A DNA stretch of 64,000 nt from Volvox africanus. Its lineage: Eukaryota > Chlorophyta > Chlorophyceae > Chlamydomonadales > Volvocaceae. The stretch lies in contig BSDZ01000016.1 in NCBI GenBank assembly GCA_030268105.1, positions 1,929,501 through 1,993,500 of the forward strand, written 5' to 3'. Below, one piece after another: positions 27,972-38,778 of this stretch. The translations under genes and the position numbers were made by a program. The notes under the pieces were generated by a model that saw nothing but the letters and a program-made list of their open reading frames with translations, was not told the origin of the DNA and searched no databases. Position 1 is the first letter of the stretch, and each line of letters opens with the position of its first letter.

Positions 27972-29106
27972 TTACCCAGCCAACCCCATGGCCACAATGC
28001 ACTTCCTGAATTTAATTTCTCCAAGTGCTTCCCTTAGCACAACTGCTACCATATCCTCTGACGAACAGTGAGACAAGACAACTTCCTTCCGTGAGGCTCG
28101 CTCCCGTACTAGGTGATGTTGCACATCGATGTGATTAGAATGAACTGACGTTATCGGGTTGTTCCCAATGCTCGTCGCCCCCTGGGAATCCGTCCGAATC
28201 TCAATAGCCTGTGTCCCCAGACCCAAGTCCCCGGCCAGCTTTCGAAGCCAAAGTGTCTCCCGTACATCTGCTGCCGTGGCCTGGTATTCCGCCTCCACTG
28301 TCAAAGCTGCCACTGTGCGCTGCAAATGGCTGTTCCAGCTGATAGGTGCTCCGCCTAGCAGAAACATGTAGCCGGTTGTGGACCTCCGAGTGGCTGGATT
28401 AGAGATCCAGTAGGAATCGCTGTAGCTCGCCATGGCAAGATCGCCATCACCAAGGCACAGTCCGAGCTCCTTAGTACCCGCCAGATATTGAAGCACCCCT
28501 AAAGCCACGCCCATGTGAACCTTAGATGGCTTGCCCATAAAACGCGCCAGAATACTTATTGCCTGCGCAATGTCGGGTCTTGTGCTTGTCGCCAGGTAGT
28601 TTAGCTCGCCGTCAAGTGCCCTGTACTTGGTGCTGTCTGCGAGCTCCTTGTTGTCGTCTTCTGCTGGCAGGACTCTAGAACCGGGAGGTAGTGGGGTCGT
28701 TCGAGGCTTTGCATTGACAAGTTGATGCCGCTGCAGCAGCTCCTTAATGTAGCGCCGCTGCGACAGCTCCTTAATGTAGCGCCGCTGCAGCAGCTCCTTA
28801 ATGTAGCGCCGCTGCGACAGCTCCTTAATGTAGCGCCGCTGCAGCAGCTCCTTAATGTAGCGCCGCTGCGACAGCTCCTTAATGTAGCGCCGCTGCGACA
28901 GCTTTACCTCCCCGTTCACTCCCCGGCTGATCTCCATGCCCAGGAAGACTTTCGCCTCTCCAAGATCTCGAATCTTGAAGGCTTTTCCGATTGCTGTCTT
29001 GACTGCCGTTGAGTACTTCGTCTTCAGAGTTGATGATGATGTCGTCCACGTGCACCAGCAGGTAGGCGATCTCCTCATCCCTCTTGATGAACAGGGCTGG
29101 GTCCAC
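27972..29106 (-). pseudogene. Copia-2 RT C-terminus and RNase H remnant
   Basis: Two overlapping frames (27972-29078 and 28879-29106) cover the end of RT with HVDDIIINSED, then RNase H. They contain a frameshift near 29,000-29,080. RNase H motifs are altered: the copia-1 SDSDWAG is YSDSYWIS here. The RT thumb contains a six-fold repeat of RRYIKEL-type units. The reading frame is otherwise long, but the protein is not expected to work because the element lacks integrase. Confidence 0.85.
28737..28898. repeat. 27-bp repeat, six units, in the copia-2 RT frame
   Basis: Six exact-length 27-bp units start at 28737, 28764, 28791, 28818, 28845 and 28872. They mostly alternate between CTGCGAC and CTGCAGC endings, giving a 54-bp dimer pattern. 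In protein they give RRYIKEL followed by SQ or LQ. Copia-1 and copia-3 have a single unit at this place. Confidence 0.93.
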
Positions 29107-29384
29107 GACTGACGGTTTGAACCCCAGCTTGTCCAGCTCCGCCGCTAGCTACATGTACCAGCAGCATGGTGTAACGACCCACATGCGTCGGCTGATGCCT
29201 AGAGCCATCATAGCCCACCACCGTGAATTTCTCTTCAGGCTGCCCAGCTCGCACGTCCTCCAGCTCTGACACGTCGTAGGTGATATGCCATTCTGACGCC
29301 GTGTCCGGATGCCATGCATCTGACCGTGACTCACTTCCAACAGCATACGCCATTTTGGTGGGCTCCCTGCGCTGAAGGGTGCCA

Positions 29385-30060
29385 CCGCCGCGTCCATAGT
29401 TTTGCTGTTGGTCTGCCAGGCGCTTCAATGAAATGTCCTGGCTTACCACAGTAATGGCAAATAACATTTGACTTACTCCTCTGCTTACCTTTCTGATCAT
29501 GGCCTGTAGAGTTGGCATGGCCACCACTTCAGTGCGTGATGAATGCCGATGATGACTCCCTCTTGTCATCGTCCGGTAACACATAAGCCATGAGTCATGC
29601 GACCACTTGTGTGAAGTCCAGCTCCCCTTCCCGCATTGTGAGAGCTTTCATGGCCACGTGATATTTGTATGGAAGTCCTTTGATGACTATAGTTGAGAGC
29701 TCCGTGTCAGAGACTACGTGTCCCGCCGCGTCCATAGTTTTGCTGTTGGTCTGCCAGGCGCTTCAATGAAATGTCCTGGCTTACCACAGTAATGGCAAAT
29801 AACATTTGACTTACTCCTCTGCTTACCTTTCTGATCATGGCCTGTAGAGTTGGCATGGCCACCACTTCAGTGCGTGATGAATGCCGATGATGACTCCCTC
29901 TTGTCATCGTCCGGTAACACATAAGCCATGAGTCATGCGACCACTTGTGTGAAGTCCAGCTCCCCTTCCCGCATTGTGAGAGCTTTCATGGCCACGTGAT
30001 ATTTGTATGGAAGTCCTTTGATGACTATAGTTGAGAGCTCCGTGTCAGAGACTACGTGTC
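29385..30060. repeat. 338-bp tandem duplication in copia-2
   Basis: Positions 29385-29722 and 29723-30060 are near-identical direct copies. Each begins CCGCCGCGTCC and ends at GACTACGTGTCC. The duplication covers the zinc-knuckle and part of the Gag region and explains repeated short frames on the minus strand. Confidence 0.92.
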
Positions 30061-30760
30061 CCACATCCAGCAAGTCGGACTGTAGCTTTTGCGCACAGCT
30101 GATGTAAATTGGCAGCTCCTCTCTATTGGCCATTTTGAAGTCACTGAGCTCCTGTCGAAGTCCTACCTTTCTCGTATTGCAGGTCAATGCGAACGTAGCC
30201 GCCAAAGCGTCCCAGGCGGCCTTGCCGCCCGAACAATTGTTTGGAGGTGGTGGTTCTTTACGTTCTTGGCCACCACGCGCTTGACCTTGTCGGACATGAT
30301 GACATCCGCCTCTGCAATCGGTGCTTGTAGCAGGGCGCGACTGTATCCAAGCTCTGAGCACAACAATTGGAACCGCAGCTTCCAAGTCGAATAGCTGTGC
30401 AGGTGCAGCGGCTCGTCCAGCCTATCCTTTCCATTGTGAAGATCTATAAGCGCGAAGATCAACACTAGAAATGGGCAAAAGACGTCAGGCTCCGCGGTCA
30501 ACATTGACCGGGGCTCAAAACCTATTGAGACGTAGACTATCAGACATTACAAAGCCTAATGTAATAACGAGAAAGTATATGTTACATAGCATCTGATAGT
30601 AAAAGAAGTCCGAATAGTTCGTTCTGGAGTCGGCACATATACTAGCGCGTATAGCACTACAAACAGTACTTGATAGCGTACCGCCGAGTACAGCTACAAC
30701 AGCGGGATTGTTGCTAGGACGGATCGCTATAGATCCCAATTGATACACAAGTTCATAACA

Positions 30761-31693
30761 AATTGACGCTTCTGCATATAAATTTTAGCATCTTTAAGAC
30801 AGCTGCTACAGTCTTCTGAAGAAAAGCATATCTTGCCGGGGTTTCCCGGAATCATCTTGCCAAATGTAAGGTCCAGTTCCGGGGACAGAGACTGACTCTG
30901 GAACCTTGTGGTTTCACAGCTTGGCGCTAATAAACCTGATTAAAGGTCTTTACAAATACATTAATATAGGAGTTCTCATGGATATACCAGAACTCTTGAT
31001 TGTTGACGACTTGCTACCAGTGAAATGACTCGCACAAGTGTAATATCCTGGGGTATCTAAGGCTAATTCAGGAAACTGGATATCATCATATCGGGCCTAA
31101 ACCGTTTGGCGGGTATTAAGAGAGATACAACAACAAGTCAGAGTATACCGGTGAGTGACAACTATTAAAGAGTTGGTATTCCCAGACTCTTTTTACAGGG
31201 TCTGGGCCGCCGAGCCCATATGCTCCAGACATACGCGCACTTCCCATTCTATGACTTGAGGTCTTGGGAATGTCTGTAATGAGTCCCTAAGTGCCTTCCA
31301 GGTTGGGAGGGCTTGTGCAAGCAAGTAGCAATTGTGCCAATGGCTCGAATAGCGTTCTGGCTACTACGGTACTGGCTCCACCCCACCCCACATCTACACC
31401 CTAAGCCCCACATCCTGCAACAATCTGACTGTTGTCATCGTTGTAGTAGCTAGAGCTGAAGGTGACCTTCAGAGGTTTTGCGGGCCTCCATTCCTCCTGG
31501 AGCAAACCTTTGCAAAGTTCAATTGAACTCCTTATACCTTAACAACTGCTTCGTTATACATATTACAACTAAGGACTACTATTCATTCCTCTTACTTCTT
31601 TAATTATTGCGATAATATTATGTAGTGAAAAATGTTTAGGTGGTGTGGCGATCCATACTGGCAATGTTATTTGTAACAGAGGGGTCGCCTAGC
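30761..31693. other. Spacer between copia-2 and the gypsy nest
   Basis: No frame, repeat or motif was recognised on either strand. Confidence 0.5.
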
Positions 31694-32182
31694 TGTTAGG
31701 GATAGCTATATCGGCAAGCTCCGAGTCATTGTGCCGTAGGGCACGCAGTGTAAGGGTGCCTCCTTATAGATTACATTATAGTAATAATTACAAAAGGAAG
31801 AAGAAGTATAAGAAGTTGTTCTGTCTCAATAATCCAGGCGCCTTAAATAGCGTTGCCTGGCTTGTAAAGGGGCCTTACGTCTGTTCGAAAACTGGCGCGC
31901 ATTCAACAACTGACACCATTGTACGAATGCTCGCATGCAAGAAGTCCCAAGCGACTTGTCCAAGTTCTATGCGTTAGATTTATAATACCTAATCTATTAT
32001 AACGCAATTAAGTTATTATCATAAAAGCCAAATACGACAAGTCAGTTTCGCTCTTCCTGGCACTTCTGCGCCATTCGCCCTGTTACACCATCCCCCCTCC
32101 GCGAAGGGTTGCGTCCCCGCAACTCATACTCCAGCGAACTCCACGAAGTGGTAGGTAACAGGCATGATGAAACGACTAAGGG

Positions 32183-33377
32183 TCAAGTTACGTTTGCGAA
32201 AACTGCGGTAGCAGGCTCCCAGTTGGGGTGCTTGGCTAGTAGCGGTAGCGGGGTGGTGGGCTCATAGCCCAGGACTAGCTTGAACGGGGTGAAAACCGTC
32301 GAAGCTTGGACGCTCGAGTTGTACGCGAACTCGAGTTGGGGTAGGAGATCACACCAGTTGGTGTGGTTGGCATCCACGTAGTGGCGGAGCATCTCCTCTT
32401 GAACTTGGGTGTTGACCTCATGTACAACACAAAGGTTGTACTGCTTGGTAGCTCGCACAACGCGCTTGAACTGCAGTGCAGACAGGATCTTGGGGGCGCG
32501 TTCGTTAACAGCCTCGGGTGGGTCGCCCCGAAGCACGTGCTTGGTAAGAGTGGTCCGCAGCGTGACCGTGTTGGTCCTCCAGCAAACGTGCGGGTTCCAC
32601 TGTGCGAGCCAGTCCTTGCCCAGCACCACATCAAAGTCACCCAGGTCAGTGGCGACCAGGGTGCTACGACATTTGAAGGTGCGTATGGTGACGGAAGCGT
32701 TGGGTAGGACGTACGGGCAGTCTTGTTCTTGGCCGTTAGCCAGCTTCACCGACATGTTGTTGACGGTCTTGGCGGCCTTGACTTCCCTGCGGGCAAGCCA
32801 CTGAGTGTGGACAAAACTGCCGGTGGCTCCACCGTCGATTAGGATGACGGCCATACGGCCGTTGACGGTGCCCTTGAATGCCAGTTGCTGGTGAGCTGCA
32901 TTGCATACCATGCTGGCTAACTGGGTTGCGCTGAGTTTGAGCGCTGGCTCGGCCTCTGGCTCGGCCTCTGGCTCGGCCTCTGGCTCGGCCTCTGGCACGG
33001 CCTCTGGATTGGCCGCGGGGCTGGCCGCGGGATTGGCCGCGGGACTGGCCGCGGGATTGGCCGCGGGACTGGCCGCGGGACTGGCTGCGGGATTGGCCGC
33101 GGGATTGGCCGCGGGACTGGCCGCGGGACTGGCCGCGGGACTGGCCGCGGGATTGGCCGCGGGACTGGCCGCGGGATTGGCCGCGGGATTGGCCGCGGGA
33201 TTGGCCGCGGGACTGGCCGCGGGATTGGCCGCGGGACTGGCCGCGGGACTGGCCGCGGGATTGGCCGCGGGATTGGCCGCGGGACTGGCCGCGGGACTGG
33301 CCGCGGGATTGGCCACGGGATTGGCCACGGGATTGGCCGCTGGACTGGCCGCGGGACTGGCCGCGGGACTGGCCGCG
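32183..33377 (-). CDS. Element C ORF: Pro/Ala-rich repeat, protease, integrase tail
   Basis: The minus-strand frame reads a repeat of N/S-P-A-A units and PEAE units, then a retroviral-type aspartic protease ([10 protein letters not shown] catalytic triad variant D-G-G, later [11 protein letters not shown]). It then jumps directly to the end of an integrase ([26 protein letters not shown]). RT, RNase H and the catalytic integrase core are missing, yet the frame stays open. Across the element B insertion the frame continues into 48026-48444: removing B and one target copy joins the halves in phase. No ATG was seen at its start. It is probably a remnant rather than a working gene. Confidence 0.7.
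32941..33377. repeat. 12-bp GC-rich minisatellite, left part
   Basis: This tandem array has a 12-bp unit, mainly CTGGCCGCGGGA and ATTGGCCGCGGG variants, with CTCGGCCTCTGG units at its low-coordinate end. The unit contains no stop codon in several frames, so long low-complexity frames appear on both strands. The minus-strand reading belongs to element C. Confidence 0.95.
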
Positions 33378-33868
33378 TGTTGTATATGGTACCCACGAAG
33401 GGTGGTATCAAAAGATACCGGTTGTTGTGCCAGAGCCCGATTAAGTAGAGCCGCCGACTAGGTCGTACTTGAGAGACCATAAGGCCTCGAACCGGGCGTG
33501 ACCTTCAGAAGTCACCACTACAACCGGAGATTCAGTGAACCAGGAACCAGATGTTCCACCATTTACCATTCAGGCGGTAAATGGCCCATTCCATACAGGT
33601 TATGGAGTAACCGACAGGTTCGGATGTTTCAGGAAATCGGTTAGTATTGGTCGTCGACAGCCGAGACCAAATCCACAAATCGAATGCCAGATGGGAACAT
33701 GAAAAAGTTAATCTGATAATTAAATATATTATTTCATAAAATAATAAACAGATAATTATTATACTTAATGAATTACCAAAATGCATTAAGGATACAACAA
33801 TTGTTCCCCCTCTAGATGCAGCGTCCCAATGCATGAAACGAGAGCAGACAGGTTGAGGTAGGACAGCG

Positions 33869-36800
33869 TCAGAGAGGTCCGTCCTTAGACTGTGCCCGCA
33901 GCCTAGCTTCATCAAGCAGGGGTTTCATGTCAGGGGTGAAGTTACGTGCCGGTTCCCAGCTATTGTGCTCAGACGAATACCCAGACCACTTAACCAGGTA
34001 CTCATGTACGTTACGCTTACGCCTGCCCTTGCCAACACGTCGTGCACGGTTATCCAGGATACGTTCGACAGCATACAGGGTCTGCTTACCCGATAACCAG
34101 GTAGAGGGATTAGCTTCCGTAACAGGAGGGATGCTATCATTAGCCTCAGGCAGAGTACCCCGATATGGACGTACGAGAGATACATGAAATGTGGGATGAA
34201 TGCGTAGGTCAGATGGGAGTTGTAACCCTACAGCCACCGACCCTACCATGCGTACGACAGGATAAGGCCCCACAAAGCGCGGTAATAACTTGCGAGACCC
34301 ATCAGCCAGGGAACGAAGTTTTTCGTGCTCAACATAACCAGCTGGCCCTTAGTGAACGTGACGTCCTTTTTGGACTTGTTATAATAGTCCATAGCCCGTT
34401 GCTGTGCAGCTTCCAGGCAAGCTTAAGCGTCAGTTAGACGGGACACGAAAGACTTAGCAAACGTTTTTGCAGCTGGAACATTTACGTCCAACTCCCGCCA
34501 AACAGGCAAAGCAGGGTTAAAACCGTAATTCAGGAAAAACGGACTATTACCAACGGACCGGTTAGTAGCATTATTAATGGCAAACTCAGCAGCGGTTAGG
34601 TAGGTATCCCATGCAGTAGGGGTGCGTCCTGCAAAGTTACGGAGCATATCACCCAGGACACGGTTAACACGCTCTGTTTGCCCATCAGATTGGGGGTGGT
34701 AGGCGGTGGACAGGTTCACCCGCATTCCTACCAGAGTCCCCAGGGCGCCCCAAAACTTACTTGCAAATTGAGTGCCGCGGTCAGATACCACGGACTTGGG
34801 GACCCCATGCAAACGTACCACATTGTCGAAAAATAGACGGGCCGTTTGCTCAGCTGTGCAGGATGATGTCGTGGGGGCCAGGTGGACCATCTTGGTGAAA
34901 CGGTCGACCAGGACCAGCACGGCATCGTATCCTCCCTCAGTTTTGGGCAGCGCAACAATAAAGTCCATAGAGACGCTTTCCCACGGAGCGTCAGGAATAG
35001 GAAGAGGTTGGAGATGCCCATGTGCTTTACCAGACTGGGCCTTATTGCGCTGGCACAGGTCGCAACAGAGGACATAATTTTCGGTGTCCTTAGCCATGCG
35101 GGGCCACCAGAATTGACGCCGCAAAAGCTCTAGTAACCGTGTGCAGCCAGGATGCCCAGCAAGAGGGCCGTCATGAAAACGTGAGAGAAGTTCACGACGT
35201 AATGAATCATCGTTAGGTACGACAATCTGATGGTGGGATCCTTCCGATCGGATCCATAAGCCATGCTCCTGTACCAAGTGCCCCGTGTTGTTGTGAATTG
35301 TGAACCACGGGTCGGCTGCATAAGCCTGTTTCAAGCGCTTGGTAAAATCGGAGGGCACGAAGTTAGGTTTTGCCTGAGACCTACTCCGTGTGCTTACCGC
35401 CAGAATGGCTGCATGCAGTGAGGGGTGCCTACTGAGAGCATCAGCTATGTTAAGTGAGCCGCTCAGGTACTCCCAATCAAAGTTAAACCGTGCCAGGTAT
35501 TCCATCCAGCGGGCCTGGCGTCGGTTAAGGGAGGGCACACCTTGCAGAAACGTAAGGGGTTTGTGATCAGTCTTGAGGGCAAAAGGCCGGCCCTCAAGGT
35601 AACATCGCCATTCCTTCAAGGCATGTAGGACCGCCAGAAATTCCTGTTCCCCAGTGGTATAACGGGTTTCAGCCCCCGAAAACTTCTTACTCGTGTATGC
35701 AATGGGGCGTCCCTGCTGCAACAGAACTGCCCCCGTCCCATGTATAGATGCATCAGTTATGACCTCTACACGGAACGGCAATGAGTAGTCAGGGAAGTGC
35801 AGGATAATATCATCAGAGATAGCACGCTTCAAAGCATCAAAAGCTTCTTGGCATGCGGGGGTCCAGGCCTCAGGTGAAGAGAAGGCTCCCTTACGTGTGA
35901 GGTTTGTTAGCGGTGCAGCAATGACTGAGTAGCGCTCTATGAACTTACGAAAGTAGTTGGTCAGGCCCAAACTTACGCAGTTCCTGAAGGTTGGAGGGCA
36001 CTGGCCAATCCCGAACAACAGCAGTTTTCTGGGGGTCCATCCGTATGCCACCCTGAGACACTATATACCCCAGATACTCCACCTGTGGTTGTGCCCAGTG
36101 GCACTTAGAACACTTAGCATACAGCTGCTCACGCCGCAGAACCTCAAAGACCAGGCGGAGGTGTTGTATGTGCTCCTCACGGGTCTTTGAAAACACCAGG
36201 ATATCGTCCAGATAACAGATGACGAATTTGTCGATGTATGGCCTGAAGATGCGGTCCATGACGGCTTGGAACGTTGCAGGGGTGTTCATCAGTCCGAAAC
36301 TAAGGACGGTATATTCAAAATGGCCAAACGGCGTACGGAAAGCCGTTTTAGGGATGTCAGATTCTGCTATACGAATCTGATTATACCCCTGCTGGAGGTC
36401 AATAGAGCTAAAGAATGCAGAATCTTTTAGCTTATCCAGCAGATCATCGACACGTGGGAGGGGGTAACGGTTCTTAACTGTTGCGGCATTTAACCCCCTA
36501 TAGTCAATGCACATTCTCAGAGTCCCATCCTTCTTTCCCACAAACAGAATAGGGGCGAAGTATGGGGATGTGCTTGGCCGTATCATACCTTTTTTCAGCA
36601 GCTCAGTAACCTGTCGTTTGACCTCGTCCAGCTCCAAGGGGCTTAGCGGATACATGGGGCGGGAAACGGGTACTGCACCAGGCACCAAAGGTATGGTGTG
36701 ATCCACAGGCCGCATTGGAGGCTTACCAGGGACCTCCTGGAATATATCTGCATATTCCTGTAACAGGGCCTCAAGCTCAGGGTCAGTGGCATCAGCTGGG

Positions 36801-37894
36801 ATAGAAGTTGCATTCAGGTGCAACTTGGGCCGTACTAGTAAAGCATGGGCCCCCTTGCGAATCATGCGAACTGCTGCTTTTCTGCCAACAACTTCAGGTT
36901 CAGTGTGCTGACAGATAGCAGTGGTTGCATAATTAAAGCAAGGCGCAGGTGTCATCTGATCTGGTGGCTGTCCGGCAGTAGTAAAGGGTACCTTGCAGAC
37001 TAGATTCCCCTTGCGCAGGCGCAAAGATTTAGACTCATAGTCAAGGACAGCCCCATACTGTGCTAGCGTGGAAGAACCCAAGATATACGTGGCAGCGTCA
37101 GTTAGCTCAGGCAACACGTATGGGCGGACATTTAACCTTAAAGGACCTGCAGATAGACGAAGATTAACCTGCCCCAAGATAGCCTGCTTACCCCCATCAG
37201 CAAGGGTAACTTCTGACCAGGAGCATGGGCTAGGTTTCAGGCCAAGCTGCGTAACCAATGATGCCGAAATGAAATCATCACTGGCTCCAGAGTCGGCTAG
37301 GGCGGTGAACGTACGACCTGCCGTACTTACGGTGATCAGAGGTACGCCAGCACCTATCAGGGCAGCAGCTTTAGGCAAGCAGAGAACTGAAATACAGGGT
37401 TCAGTCTCAGGCAAGCCCTCCTGAACCGGTTTAGGAGCAGCAAACCAGACGTCAACAGAGTATGGGCTTCCAGGGAGCTGAACGACCTCACCTGCCATAT
37501 CAAGGCTATGGAAAAGAGCCGTCCCTGGATTAAACCTTAAGACCCGTTGCATTCCCGACAGAAAAGAAGGGTTGCGTCGGGACACATACTCAGGCAGCAA
37601 GATGCATGCTGAGGTATCAGGGTGTTGACGTTTGCATGCCCTAAAGTGAGCTAATTGCTTCTGTAGCTCGCAGAGTGAAGAGGGAGTGAACAAGATAGTA
37701 TGCCCACCCAAGTTAGCGGAGGATAGGGGGCGACCTTGAGGCTCAAACAGATTACAAAAGCCATCAAAGCCGGCACGGACAGTTCGTGCATCAAAAGAAA
37801 AACGTCTCCCTATCACCTGCTCCACTTGGTTTAAAACAGAGGGCAAAAGAGCCCGTACTGCACGGCACTTTGCTACCATCTGGCCCACAGCAAA
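33869..37894 (-). pseudogene. Element B pol, broken
   Basis: The pieces in coding order are as follows. 37894-35945 is protease with [12 protein letters not shown] and RT with YLDDILVFSK. 36051-34423 is connection/RNase H, then integrase with the H2C2 zinc finger, VSMDF, SDRGTQF and HPQSDGQTER. 34273-33869 is the integrase tail and a chromodomain with YLVKWSGY and NSWEPA. A small deletion near 35,970 shifts the frame after ELRKF. A TAA interrupts after SRLTDA at 34,423. Another shift lies between 34,273 and 34,423. The chromodomain places it among chromoviruses. Confidence 0.92.
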
Positions 37895-38719
37895 TGTTGT
37901 ACCTCTCGTTCGCGTTTGCTCATGAGTATCTGCACGTCTGGAGACTATCGACACCGATGCGCGAGCACTTGCAAGTACAGCAAGGCAAGCGAGAGCAAAC
38001 AGAGACAGCGGAAGACTTCAAGACGAAGAGAGATATAACTTACGGTCTTACAGGTCGGAATGATGCAATGGAAGAAATCGCCGTCAGCGCCGGAAGCAAG
38101 CAATCATCACGCGGCGGTGATTAGCGAAGTTCAGGCTTTAGCTCGGGCTAAGTAGAATATCGTATAGTAATAGTAATGTAGAACACACGAGTGTTCTCCG
38201 GTATCGAATGTCTTTTTTAGCTTAGCCGTCCTCGCATCTGTTATACTCGCAGCATCGCAATGCCGTACGATTCACATTAGGAGGCCGATCCTAGATGTGA
38301 CAATCCTACTGCGTCTAGGCGATGTCTACGCATAACAACGTATAAGCCTTTCCGGCATTCGCATGATGCAAGGGTCCGGATAACGATATCCGGTTGCGGG
38401 GCATGTATCGCGACGAGTGCGGCGCTCTCAACGTGTGCTTAAATGAAGTAATATTATATCAGATAATATTACTTATCGTTTTGTAGCACGAGCATAATGC
38501 GCACTTCAATGCTTCGGTTATTCATGCATGCTAGGCGGATTTGCCATGGTGCGATGTCGCGATGGATAATGACAACATGCCAGATGCATATATAAATGTA
38601 TGCGAATACATTTATATCATGCAGATTCATTCATATGTAATGCGTTCATCACAAAAGCACTTCGACTCATAGGATCGCGTCGACCTACGCGTCGACGGGA
38701 AATGAACCGTAGCACAACA

Positions 38720-38740
38720 ATTATCCCCCCTCCCGTATGC
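38720..38740 (-). promoter_or_regulatory. Element A polypurine tract
   Basis: Directly inside the 3' LTR, the element strand reads CGGGAGGGGGGATAAT up to the LTR start. This is the expected plus-strand primer position. The same tract is found next to the LTRs at 55,728 and 62,057. Confidence 0.75.
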
Positions 38741-38778
38741 AGCGTCCTCGCTGCATCATACAGCATCGACTGCAGGGG

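Larger units (their letters stand above)
27606..30760 (-). mobile_element. Decayed copia element (copia-2)
   Basis: LTRs lie at 27606-27844 and 30523-30760 and differ at many positions from each other and from copia-1. The outer flanks (GGATC and AATTG) do not match, so one end was probably rearranged. The internal part keeps a Gag segment (about 29,933-30,460), zinc-knuckle and protease pieces, and the RT 3' half plus RNase H. Integrase and the first half of RT are missing: the sequence jumps from the RT region to the protease region near 29,160. A 338-bp tandem duplication and a 27-bp repeat expansion are described separately. Confidence 0.9.

Noticed and set aside
28737..28898. CRISPR-like regularly spaced repeat
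   Set aside because: Units are contiguous with no unique spacers and lie inside a retrotransposon ORF in eukaryotic DNA.
28722..29012. Plus-strand frame with repeated QQLLNVAPLRQLLNV
   Set aside because: It is the antisense shadow of the 27-bp repeat in the copia-2 RT.
32901..33461. Long plus-strand frame of Leu/Ala/Gly repeats, and similar frames at 47989-48540
   Set aside because: These come from the 12-bp minisatellite, which lacks stops in several frames. The minus-strand frame carrying protease motifs is the real one.
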